Assembly (NCBI GenBank): GCA_002699725.1
Contig: PACE01000028.1
Span: 1-18,722, forward strand
From: Acidimicrobiaceae bacterium
Lineage (GTDB): Bacteria; Actinomycetota; Acidimicrobiia; Acidimicrobiales; MedAcidi-G1
Direction of reading: 5' to 3'
Length of the DNA: 18,722 nt
Part shown: positions 7,619 through 15,257 of the stretch, one piece after another
Layout of the letters: each line of letters starts with the position of its first letter
Numbering within the stretch: the first letter of the stretch is position 1
Made by a program: the position numbers and the translations under genes
Notes under the pieces: model-generated
Told to the model about the DNA's origin: nothing
Databases searched by the model: none
What the model saw: the letters and a program-made list of their open reading frames with translations, nothing else

Positions 7619-10095
7619 GCGACGACGGGCAGACCGTGGAGATCACCGTCGATGGCCGGACCGTCGCGGCGAACCCGGGGGAGTTGCTGATCGACGCCTG
7701 CGAACGCACCGGTACCTACATCCCGCGCTTCTGCCACCATCCGCGGATGCAGCCGGTCGGGATGTGCCGGGCGTGCCTCGTCGAGGTCGACACCGGACGG
7801 GGTCCGGCCTTGCAGGCCTCGTGCATGCTCGAGTGCGCCCCCGGCATGCAGGTCGACACCGAATCCGAACGCACCCGCAAGGCCCAGGACGGCGTCCTCG
7901 AGTTCCTGCTCGTCAACCACCCGCTCGACTGCCCCGTCTGCGACAAGGGCGGCGAGTGCCCGCTCCAGGACCAGACGATGGCTTTCGGACCGGGCGAGAG
8001 CCGGTTCGTCGAGGAGAAGCGCCACTTCGAGAAGCCCATCCCGGTCAACGACAACGTCTTCCTCGACCGGGAGCGCTGCATCCTCTGCGACCGCTGCACC
8101 CGCTTCGCCGCCGAAGTTGCCGGCGACGCCCTGATCCACTTCCAGGGGCGGGGCTCGAACACCGAGGTCAACACCTTCCCCGACGAGCCCTTCAGTTCCT
8201 ACTTCAGCGGCAACACCGTGCAGGTCTGCCCGGTCGGCGCACTGACGGCAGCGCCCTACCGATTCAAGGCCCGGCCCTGGGACCTCGAGGAGGTCGAGTC
8301 CACGAGCGTGGTCGACAGCGTCGGGAGCCGCATCTCGGTGCAGTCCTCGCGCGACCGCGTGCTGCGCTTCCAGGGGGTCGACGCCGACGCTGTCAACTGG
8401 GGATGGCTCTCCGACAAGGAGCGGTTCGTCTTCGAGGCCTATGACCACGAGGACCGCCTCCGGACACCGCTGCTTCGCGACGACGCCGGCGACCTGGTCC
8501 CGGCCGGCTGGGGTGATGCGCTCTCTGCCGCCGCCGCGGCACTGTCCGACGCCGACCCCGACCGGATCGCCGTCCTGGGTGGGGCGCGCCTCACCAACGA
8601 GTCGCAGTACGCCTGGGCAAAGTTCGCCAAGGGCGTGCTGGGCACCGACCACGTCGACGCCCAACTGGGCGACGGGCTGCCCGCCGAGTTCGTCCTCGGC
8701 CTGCCCCGGGCGACCATCGACGAGGCCTGCACCCCCGGTGGCGTCATCGTGCTGCTCGGACCCGACCCCAAGGAGGAGTTGGGTGCCCTCTACCTCCGGC
8801 TGCGCCACGCGGTCGTCCACGACGGCGCCACGCTGGTCGAACTGTCACCGCGGTCCACGGGCCTTACGCCGTTCGCCACCCACTCGTTGCGGGTACGTCC
8901 CGGAGAGGCCGCCGAAGTCGTCCGAGCCATGTTCGGAGAGGGCGGTACCGCACCCATCGGCAGCGTGGAGATCGAGGAGGCACAGGCCGTCGGGGCGCTC
9001 ATCTCCGGGGCGACGTTCGGGCAGAGCCGGCCGGTCACGGTGCTCGTGGGCCGACAGTCGTTGGCCGAGGCACCCGGCACGATCATGGATGCCTCGCTCA
9101 TCCTGCACGACCGGATCGCCGATGTCCGCTTCCTGTCGATGCTGCGACGCGGCAACGTCCACGGTGCCCTCGACTTCGGACTTGCCCCGGGGCTCCTCCC
9201 CGGCCGGGTCGGCCTCGACGAGGGCCGCTCCCGGTTCACCGATGCCTGGCCGACCAGCCCGACCACACGGGGTCGGGATGCGTTCGCCACCCTGCAGGCC
9301 GCTGCAGACGGCGCTGTCGACGTCCTGGTCCTGCTTGGTGCCGACGTCCTGGTCGACGTCCCCGACAACGACCTGGCCCGTCGCGGGCTCGAAGGGGCGG
9401 GCACGGTCATCGCCCTCGACCTGTTCGCCACCTCGACCGTGGCCACCGCCGACGTCGTCCTGCCGGCCACCGCCCCGACCGAGACCGACGGCACGGTCAC
9501 CAACCTCGAGGGCAGGGTGAGCGTCGTGGCCCGCAAGGTGACCGCGCCGGGAACCGCCCGCCCCGACTGGATGATCGCCGTCGACCTGGCTCGGCGGTTG
9601 GGGACCGACCTCGGAATCGCCTCCCCCGACGACGTCTGGGCCGAACTCGCCACCGTGTCGCCGATCCATGCCCACATCGATCCCGAGGCGCTGGCCGAAG
9701 CGACCCGGGAGGGCATTCTCGTCCGGGGAGGCCCGGCGCTGGCCCGGCCGGCACCCCTCGAGGTGCCCAGCCACGACAAGAACTCCTTCCGCCTGGTCGT
9801 CACCCGCTCGATGTACGACCGTGGCGTGCTCACCGCCCACAGCCCGTCGTTGGCCGGCCTCGCGCCCGTGACCCGACTTGCCTTCGAGCCCACCGACTTC
9901 GCCTCGCTCGGGGTGCCGGAGGGGGGCAGCATCGAGGTCCGGGGCCCGAAGGGCAATGCCAGCGTCGTCGTCGGCCCCGATGCCCGGGTCGCCAAGGGCA
10001 CCGCCCACGTGCTGTTCAACCAGCAGGGTGTGTCCGCCGGCGACCTCATCGACGCCGCCGCTGCGGTGATCGACCTGACGGTGGTACCGGTCTGA
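7615..10095 (+). CDS. nuoG: NADH-quinone oxidoreductase subunit G (75 kDa, Fe-S clusters N1b, N4, N5; N7 lost)
   Basis: NuoG (826 residues) carries the electron wire of the peripheral arm. Ligands seen: N1b [2Fe-2S] Cys40, Cys51, Cys54 and Cys70; the His-ligated [4Fe-4S] cluster with His102, Cys106, Cys109 and Cys115 (H-x3-C-x2-C-x5-C); and the next [4Fe-4S] cluster with Cys155, Cys158, Cys161 and Cys205. The rest is a degenerate molybdopterin-oxidoreductase fold ending in a dinucleotide-binding-like domain (about 720-826). At the position of the optional cluster N7, all four cysteines are replaced: Ser231, Asp234, Ser238 and Ser266, with the C-x2-C-x3-C-x27-C spacing unchanged. N7 is off the main electron path, so activity is expected to survive. 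The start overlaps the nuoF stop by four bases (ATGA) and the stop shares a base with the nuoH ATG. Confidence 0.96.
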   Translation: MSDDGQTVEITVDGRTVAANPGELLIDACERTGTYIPRFCHHPRMQPVGMCRACLVEVDTGRGPALQASCMLECAPGMQVDTESERTRKAQDGVLEFLLVNHPLDCPVCDKGGECPLQDQTMAFGPGESRFVEEKRHFEKPIPVNDNVFLDRERCILCDRCTRFAAEVAGDALIHFQGRGSNTEVNTFPDEPFSSYFSGNTVQVCPVGALTAAPYRFKARPWDLEEVESTSVVDSVGSRISVQSSRDRVLRFQGVDADAVNWGWLSDKERFVFEAYDHEDRLRTPLLRDDAGDLVPAGWGDALSAAAAALSDADPDRIAVLGGARLTNESQYAWAKFAKGVLGTDHVDAQLGDGLPAEFVLGLPRATIDEACTPGGVIVLLGPDPKEELGALYLRLRHAVVHDGATLVELSPRSTGLTPFATHSLRVRPGEAAEVVRAMFGEGGTAPIGSVEIEEAQAVGALISGATFGQSRPVTVLVGRQSLAEAPGTIMDASLILHDRIADVRFLSMLRRGNVHGALDFGLAPGLLPGRVGLDEGRSRFTDAWPTSPTTRGRDAFATLQAAADGAVDVLVLLGADVLVDVPDNDLARRGLEGAGTVIALDLFATSTVATADVVLPATAPTETDGTVTNLEGRVSVVARKVTAPGTARPDWMIAVDLARRLGTDLGIASPDDVWAELATVSPIHAHIDPEALAEATREGILVRGGPALARPAPLEVPSHDKNSFRLVVTRSMYDRGVLTAHSPSLAGLAPVTRLAFEPTDFASLGVPEGGSIEVRGPKGNASVVVGPDARVAKGTAHVLFNQQGVSAGDLIDAAAAVIDLTVVPV

Positions 10096-11318
10096 TGGTC
10101 ATCGCCGCCGATCCGCTCCTCCTCGGCCCCGTCGGCCTCGAGATCGTCCTGATCGTCCTGCTCAAGGTAGTCGTGTCGTTCGTCCTGCTGATGGTGTCGG
10201 TGATGCTGATGGTCTGGTTCGAGCGGAAGCTCATCAGCGACATGCAGAACCGAATCGGCCCGGACGTCGCCGGCCCATGGGGCATCCTCCAGACGCTCGC
10301 CGACGGCATCAAGTTGTTCTTCAAGGAGGACCTGATCCCGGAGAATGCCGACCGCCCGGTGTTCAAGTTGGCGCCGTACCTGTCGCTGGTGCCGGCCTTC
10401 CTCGTGTTCGCCATCGTGCCGGTGGGCGGTGACTTCCGCACCGGAGACGGAACCGTGGGCTTGTTCGGGCACCGCACGTTCCTCCAGGTCGCCGATCCGC
10501 CGATGGGCATCCTGTTGTTCCTCGCCCTCTCCTCGGTCGCCGTCTACGGCGTGATGCTGGCCGGCTGGTCGTCGGGCTCGAAGTACCCGCTGCTCGGCTC
10601 GGTCCGGGCGTCGGCCCAGATGATCAGCTACGAGGCGGCGCTGGGCCTCGCCATCGCCACGGTCTTCCTGACCGGTGGCTCCCTGTCGACCCACGAGATC
10701 GTGTCCAGCCAGTCCGGCTGGAACTGGAACGTCGTCACCACCGGCGTCGTCCCGTTCCTCGTCTTCCTCGTGGCCGGCACCGCCGAGTTGAACCGGCCGC
10801 CGTTCGACCTGGTCGAGGCCGAACAGGAACTGGTCGGCGGGTTCCACACCGAGTACAGCTCGATCCGGTTCGCCCTGTTCTTCCTCGCCGAGTTCATGAA
10901 CGTGATCACCATGTCGGCGATCGCCGTCACCCTCTTTCTGGGTGGCCCCGACGGTCCGATCCTCGTGGAGCAGGTCGCCTGGGTCTGGCCGACCCTGTGG
11001 TTCTCCCTCAAGGTCCTGGCCTTCCTCTTCACCTTCGTGTGGCTGCGGGCGACCCTGCCGCGGATCCGGTACGACCAGCTCATGGACCTGGGCTGGAAGG
11101 TCCTGATCCCGCTGGCACTCGGCTGGTTCCTCCTGCTCGCGACGCTCAACGTGGGCCGCGACCGGGGTTGGTCGCCACTGGTCGTCGTGTTCGCCAGCGT
11201 TGCCGTGCTGTGGGCGGGCGCCGCCATGCTGGGTGGCGCCGTCCGCAAGGCCCGTGCCGAGAGGCTCGCCCTCGAGTTCGAGTCCGACGAGGTGCTCGAT
11301 GCCGGGGATGGTGCCTGA
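10095..11318 (+). CDS. nuoH: NADH-quinone oxidoreductase subunit H (membrane, quinone channel)
   Basis: NuoH (407 residues) is the membrane subunit that forms the quinone access channel and links the redox arm to the pumping arm. About eight hydrophobic helices are visible. Family signatures are [11 protein letters not shown] (53-63), followed by [20 protein letters not shown]; and [19 protein letters not shown] (from Glu231), whose acidic residues line the channel towards the proton pathways. The C-terminus beyond the last helix is a short charged cytoplasmic tail. Length is typical for actinobacterial forms. Both ends share single bases with the neighbours (TGATG junctions with nuoG and nuoI). 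Confidence 0.96.
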   Translation: MVIAADPLLLGPVGLEIVLIVLLKVVVSFVLLMVSVMLMVWFERKLISDMQNRIGPDVAGPWGILQTLADGIKLFFKEDLIPENADRPVFKLAPYLSLVPAFLVFAIVPVGGDFRTGDGTVGLFGHRTFLQVADPPMGILLFLALSSVAVYGVMLAGWSSGSKYPLLGSVRASAQMISYEAALGLAIATVFLTGGSLSTHEIVSSQSGWNWNVVTTGVVPFLVFLVAGTAELNRPPFDLVEAEQELVGGFHTEYSSIRFALFFLAEFMNVITMSAIAVTLFLGGPDGPILVEQVAWVWPTLWFSLKVLAFLFTFVWLRATLPRIRYDQLMDLGWKVLIPLALGWFLLLATLNVGRDRGWSPLVVVFASVAVLWAGAAMLGGAVRKARAERLALEFESDEVLDAGDGA

Positions 11319-11950
11319 TGGGCTACTTCCGCGGCTTCGCCGTCACGTTCCGCAAGCTCTGGGAGAAGCGGGTCACCATCCCGTACCCCGAGCAGAAGCG
11401 CGACAAGCCCGAGCGCCTCCATGGCCGCCACGTCCTCAACCGCTACGAGGACGGCATGGAGAAGTGCATCGGCTGCGAACTCTGCGCGGGCGTGTGCCCC
11501 GCCGACTGCATCTACGTACGCGGTGCCGACAACCCGCCCGACGACCCGGTGTCGCCGGGGGAGCGCTTCGGCTTCGTCTTCGAGATCAACTACCTGCGGT
11601 GCATCCACTGCGACCTCTGCGTCGAGGCCTGTCCGACCGAGGCCATCACCGAGTCGAAGCTCTTCGAGTTCTCGTTCACCAATCGGCCCGATGCCATCTA
11701 CACCAAGGACGAACTCCTCGTGGACGGCGAGACGGGTCGGCCACAGCAACTGCCGTGGGAGGACTGGCGCGAGGGCGAGGATGCCGACACTTCGGGCTGG
11801 ATGCGTGCCACGTCGTCTTCGGGTTCTGCCGCCTACGCCGGACGGGTCGCCTGGTCGGGTGAACTCGGCTACGGAATCCGCGCCCCGGAGCGGGGCCAGT
11901 CGGGTGGAGGGGCCGACGAGGACGGGGCCGACGAGGTAGGCGACGCCTGA
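11318..11950 (+). CDS. nuoI: NADH-quinone oxidoreductase subunit I (clusters N6a, N6b)
   Basis: NuoI (210 residues) is an 8Fe ferredoxin-type subunit passing electrons from NuoG towards N2. The two [4Fe-4S] motifs are [12 protein letters not shown] (Cys50, 53, 56, 60) and [12 protein letters not shown] (Cys95, 98, 101, 105). The N-terminal 20 residues can form the amphipathic helix that lies on the membrane. A C-terminal tail from about residue 160 is longer than in compact NuoI proteins; it is rich in Ser and Gly, then acidic, and ends in a short imperfect repeat (GADED / GADEV) encoded by a 13-base direct repeat at 11909-11921 and 11924-11936. ATG 11318 is chosen because it overlaps the nuoH stop; the frame is open upstream only as a shadow of nuoH. 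Confidence 0.95.
   Translation: MGYFRGFAVTFRKLWEKRVTIPYPEQKRDKPERLHGRHVLNRYEDGMEKCIGCELCAGVCPADCIYVRGADNPPDDPVSPGERFGFVFEINYLRCIHCDLCVEACPTEAITESKLFEFSFTNRPDAIYTKDELLVDGETGRPQQLPWEDWREGEDADTSGWMRATSSSGSAAYAGRVAWSGELGYGIRAPERGQSGGGADEDGADEVGDA
11909..11936 (+). repeat. Short direct repeat in the nuoI 3' end
   Basis: GGGGCCGACGAGG occurs twice, at 11909-11921 and 11924-11936, with a 15-base period. It keeps the frame and encodes the acidic GADE repeats at the NuoI C-terminus. It looks like a small in-frame slippage duplication. Confidence 0.6.
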
Positions 11951-12573
11951 TGGACGCTGCCGTCTTCACCGTCTGCGCCGTGATCGTGCTGTCGGGCGCC
12001 TTCGGAGTGCTCCTGGCCCGCAATCCGGTGCACGCCGCCCTCTTCCTCGTCCAGTCCGTCTTCGGCGTGGCCGTGCTGTTCCTGCTGCTGGAGGCCACCT
12101 TCCTCGCCGCCGTCCAGGTGATCGTCTACGCGGGCGCCATCGTCATCCTGTTCCTGTTCGTGATCATGCTGCTCGGTGTCGACCGGGTCGATGACCTCGA
12201 CGTCGAGCCCATCGCCGGACAGCGGCCACTCGCCGTCGTGATCGGCGCCGGGATCCTGGGAACGACCCTCACGGCCCTACTCGTGGCGGTCGGTGGACCG
12301 ACCGGTGCGCCGACGGCCAACGCACCGCTGGGCGACGCCGGTGACAATGCCAAGCGCCTGGGCGAGGTGCTGTTCACCGACCACGTCTTCGCCGTCGAAC
12401 TCACCGCCCTGCTGCTCACGGTCGCCGTGGTCGGCGCCGTCGTGCTGGTCCGTCGCCTCCGAGGCCCACTCCAGCCCCTACCGGCAGAGGCCGTGGCGTC
12501 GAAGCCCGAGTCGCCGGAGTCCACCGGCCCGGATGGTGAAGCCGGGGAAGCCGGACAGGGGGGTGACGCCTGA
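11950..12573 (+). CDS. nuoJ: NADH-quinone oxidoreductase subunit J
   Basis: NuoJ (207 residues) is a five-helix membrane subunit between NuoH/NuoA and NuoK. Helices lie at about 3-22, 28-48, 53-75, 94-114 and 147-167. Helix 3 carries the conserved VQVIVYAGAIVILFLF segment with Tyr60 and Gly62, which corresponds to the helix that forms the mobile pi-bulge in the proton-coupling mechanism. Glu150 in helix 5 is a possible buried charge. The roughly 40-residue C-terminal tail is Glu/Pro/Gly-rich and probably disordered. The junctions with nuoI and nuoK are both TGATG overlaps. Confidence 0.95.
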   Translation: MDAAVFTVCAVIVLSGAFGVLLARNPVHAALFLVQSVFGVAVLFLLLEATFLAAVQVIVYAGAIVILFLFVIMLLGVDRVDDLDVEPIAGQRPLAVVIGAGILGTTLTALLVAVGGPTGAPTANAPLGDAGDNAKRLGEVLFTDHVFAVELTALLLTVAVVGAVVLVRRLRGPLQPLPAEAVASKPESPESTGPDGEAGEAGQGGDA

Positions 12574-12878
12574 TGGAGGTCACCGTCGCCTGGTACCTGA
12601 CGTTGGGGGCCGTCCTGTTCACGTTGGGCGGCGTCGGCCTGCTGGTCCGTCGCAACCCGCTCGTGATGTTCATGTGCGTCGAACTGATGCTCAACGCCGT
12701 GAACCTCACGTTCGTGAGCCTCGGCGACGCGTTGGGCGACCTGAGCGGACAGGTGTCGGTGTTCTTCGTGCTGGTGGTGGCCGCTGCCGAGGTCGTTGTC
12801 GGCCTGGGGATCGTCGTGGCGATCATGCGTCGACGCGTCGGGGCGACCGCCGACGACCTCTCGGTACTGAGGGGCTAG
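12573..12878 (+). CDS. nuoK: NADH-quinone oxidoreductase subunit K
   Basis: NuoK (101 residues, the usual family length) is a three-helix, MrpC-like membrane subunit in the proton path. The two conserved membrane glutamates are present: Glu37 in CVELMLNAVNL and Glu73 in AAAEVVVGLGI, equivalent to Glu36 and Glu72 of E. coli. The start overlaps the nuoJ stop. Unlike the other nuo junctions from A to N, its end does not overlap the next gene: a 39-base spacer follows. Confidence 0.97.
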   Translation: MEVTVAWYLTLGAVLFTLGGVGLLVRRNPLVMFMCVELMLNAVNLTFVSLGDALGDLSGQVSVFFVLVVAAAEVVVGLGIVVAIMRRRVGATADDLSVLRG

Positions 12879-12917
12879 GGCATGCTGCGCCTTCCATCGA
12901 AGCCGAGGGGCTAGACC
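12879..12917 (+). other. nuoK-nuoL spacer with a repeated GAGGGGCTAG and a 10-codon mini-ORF
   Basis: This is the only gap between genes inside nuoA-N. The 10-mer GAGGGGCTAG at the end of nuoK (12869-12878, including its stop) recurs at 12905-12914, just before the nuoL GTG. Between the copies, ATG 12882 opens a 10-codon frame that ends on the TAG of the second copy (12912-12914). The second GAGGGG can serve as the nuoL ribosome binding site (about seven bases before GTG 12918). Confidence 0.55.
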
Positions 12918-15257
12918 GTGCTCGACCTGGTCTGGCTGATCCCCGCGTTCCCGCTGGTCGGGTTCGCCGTGCTGCTGGTGGCTGGCCGCCGCCTCGGCGA
13001 GCCGAACGCCGGCTGGGTGGCGACCGTCGCCATGTTCGGGTCGTTCGCCGCCACGATCGGCGTGGTCGTCGACCTGTTGTCGCGTGACGAGCACCACCGC
13101 CGCTCGGTCACCACCCTGTTCTCCTGGGTGCCGGCCGGCGACCTCTCCGTGGACGTCGGCTTCCTCGCCGATCCGCTGTCGCTGACGATGTGCCTCTTCA
13201 TCACCGGGGTCGGTGCCCTCATCCACCTGTACTCGATCGGGTACATGCACGGCGACGCCGGCTTCGGCCGTTTCTTCACCTACCTGAACCTGTTCGCCTT
13301 CTCGATGCTCGTCCTCGTCCTGGCCGACAACATGCTGTTCACGTTCCTCGGTTGGGAGGGCGTCGGGGCGTGTTCGTACCTGCTCATCTCCTTCTGGTTC
13401 ACCGACCCGGCCAACGCCTCCGCCGGGAAGAAGGCCTTCGTCACGAACCGCATTGGCGACTGGGGCGTCATCGTCGCCATGTGCCTGACGTTCTTCACGT
13501 TCGGGTCGCTCTCGTATGTCGAGGTACTCGACGCAACCGATGCTGGACAGGTCGCCGAGTCGACGGCCACCTTCATCGCCGTGATGCTCTTCGTCGGGGC
13601 GATCGGCAAGTCGGCGCAGTTCCCGCTGTACCTGTGGCTGCCTGATGCCATGGCCGGCCCCACGCCGGTTTCGGCCCTGATCCACGCCGCCACGATGGTG
13701 ACCTCGGGCATCTACCTTCTGACCCGCGTCAACCCGATCATCGCCGACGCCGCGGCCTGGGTCCCCTCGCTCATCGCCTGGGTGGGGGTGGGTACGGCGC
13801 TGTTCGCTGCGACCATCGCCATGGCGCAGACCGACATCAAGAAGGTGTTGGCGTACTCGACCGTCAGCCAGCTCGGCTACATGTTCCTGGCCGTGGGCTG
13901 CGGTGCCTACGTGCCGGCCATCTTCCACATGGTCACCCACGCCTTCTTCAAGGCGCTGCTGTTCCTCGGCTCGGGCTCGGTCATCCACGGCATGGACGGC
14001 GACCAGGACCTGCGCCACTACGGCGGCCTCCGGAAGTGGATGCCGGTCACCGCCTCCACGTTCATCATCGGCTGGTTGGCCATCGCCGGCGTGCCGCCGT
14101 TCGCCGGCTTCTGGTCGAAGGACGAGATCCTGGCGTATGCCTGGAACGAGAGCCCCGCCCTGTGGGCGGTCGGCCTCGTGACCGCCGTCCTGACCGCCTT
14201 CTACATGACCCGCCAGGTGGTGCTCACCTTCTTCGGCCGCCACCGCTACGCCGACGCCCGCCCCGACGAGGTCGACGCCGCATGGGACGCCCGTCTCGCC
14301 AGTGTCGCAGCCGACCTTGAGGCGGCGGCGGCAGCGGTCGATGAGGCTCGCGCCGGCCTCGAGGCAGCGGTCGCCGCCCGTACCGGGGCCGAGTCCACAC
14401 ATGCCTCGGCCATCGACGCCGCCCGCACTGCGACGTCTGGGGGATCGACGGACGAGGCAGCCGACCCCGAGGCGCTCGCCGAGGCGGTGCTCGCCGCCGA
14501 GGACGCCGTGGTCGCCGCAGACACAGCGGTCGGGTCAGCCGAGGAGTCACTGGCCGTCGCGAGGTCGTCGCGTGCCGTCGCTGCCGCCGACCAGGCTGTC
14601 GTCGTCGCCGCCGAAGGGGAACGTGACGGGGTTCCCTCACTCGCCCTCGACGCCGCACCCGACACCGACGACATCACCGATCACCTGCCCGAGGCTGTGG
14701 CCGCACGTGCTGGCCACCATCCGCACGAGTCGCCGTGGACGATGACCCTTCCGTTGGTCGTCCTGGCGATCCTGTCGGTCGTTGGCGGGCTCATGCAGCT
14801 CCCGTTCGCACCGTCGCTCAAGTTCCTCGAGCAGTGGCTCGAGCCCTCGCTGTTCGGCAACGAGGTCCACCTCGGCCTCGGTGCGGGGATGCTCTGGGTG
14901 CTGGCCGCCGTTGCCGTCGCCGGCGGCCTCGTCGGAATCGCCGTCGCCGTCGCCGCCTACGAGCGCCGCCGCATCGACCACCGGGTCTTCGAACAGCCGC
15001 TGCTGGCAGATGCCTGGGCCATCGACCGGAAGGTGGGCGACTTCATGGGCGGTCCCGGCCGCGCAGGCTTCGAGGCCACCACCACCTTTGACGAGCGCGT
15101 CGTCGACGGAGCCGTCAACGGGGTCGGCTCGTTGGTCCGTCACCTGGCCGGCGTGCTGCGGCGGTTCCAGAACGGCCTGGTGCGCACCTATGCCGCCGGT
15201 GCCGCCATCGGTGCGGTGGCCCTGCTGCTGTGGTTCCTCTCGAGAGCCAGCTGGTGA
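12918..15257 (+). CDS. nuoL: NADH-quinone oxidoreductase subunit L, with a large insertion
   Basis: NuoL (779 residues, GTG start) is the distal antiporter-like proton pump of complex I. E. coli NuoL has about 613 residues. Key membrane residues are present: Glu147 in FLGWEGVGACSY, Lys231 in GKSAQFPLYLWLPDAM and Lys401 in FWSKDEIL (E. coli Glu144, Lys229, Lys399). The C-terminal part keeps the segment of the lateral helix and a final anchoring helix ending LLLWFLSRASW. The excess length comes mainly from residues about 449-599 (14262-14714), an Ala-rich acidic region between the helix ending VVLTFFG and the helix starting HPHESPWTMTLPL. GTG 12918 is the first start after an in-frame TAG (12912-12914). 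The stop overlaps nuoM (GTGA). Confidence 0.95.
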   Translation: MLDLVWLIPAFPLVGFAVLLVAGRRLGEPNAGWVATVAMFGSFAATIGVVVDLLSRDEHHRRSVTTLFSWVPAGDLSVDVGFLADPLSLTMCLFITGVGALIHLYSIGYMHGDAGFGRFFTYLNLFAFSMLVLVLADNMLFTFLGWEGVGACSYLLISFWFTDPANASAGKKAFVTNRIGDWGVIVAMCLTFFTFGSLSYVEVLDATDAGQVAESTATFIAVMLFVGAIGKSAQFPLYLWLPDAMAGPTPVSALIHAATMVTSGIYLLTRVNPIIADAAAWVPSLIAWVGVGTALFAATIAMAQTDIKKVLAYSTVSQLGYMFLAVGCGAYVPAIFHMVTHAFFKALLFLGSGSVIHGMDGDQDLRHYGGLRKWMPVTASTFIIGWLAIAGVPPFAGFWSKDEILAYAWNESPALWAVGLVTAVLTAFYMTRQVVLTFFGRHRYADARPDEVDAAWDARLASVAADLEAAAAAVDEARAGLEAAVAARTGAESTHASAIDAARTATSGGSTDEAADPEALAEAVLAAEDAVVAADTAVGSAEESLAVARSSRAVAAADQAVVVAAEGERDGVPSLALDAAPDTDDITDHLPEAVAARAGHHPHESPWTMTLPLVVLAILSVVGGLMQLPFAPSLKFLEQWLEPSLFGNEVHLGLGAGMLWVLAAVAVAGGLVGIAVAVAAYERRRIDHRVFEQPLLADAWAIDRKVGDFMGGPGRAGFEATTTFDERVVDGAVNGVGSLVRHLAGVLRRFQNGLVRTYAAGAAIGAVALLLWFLSRASW

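Noticed and set aside
8790..10847. A 685-codon open frame on the minus strand opposite nuoG-nuoH
   Set aside because: It is a shadow of conserved coding sequence; the long open length follows from high GC at third codon positions.
12126..14402. A 758-codon open frame on the minus strand opposite nuoJ-nuoL
   Set aside because: It is antisense to three conserved subunits, has composition typical of GC-rich shadow frames (Gly, Arg, His, Asp, Glu rich) and no recognisable domain.
15230..15253. Upstream GTG as the nuoM start
   Set aside because: It would overlap nuoL by 28 bases and add residues not expected for NuoM. GTG 15254 gives the GTGA overlap used elsewhere in the operon.
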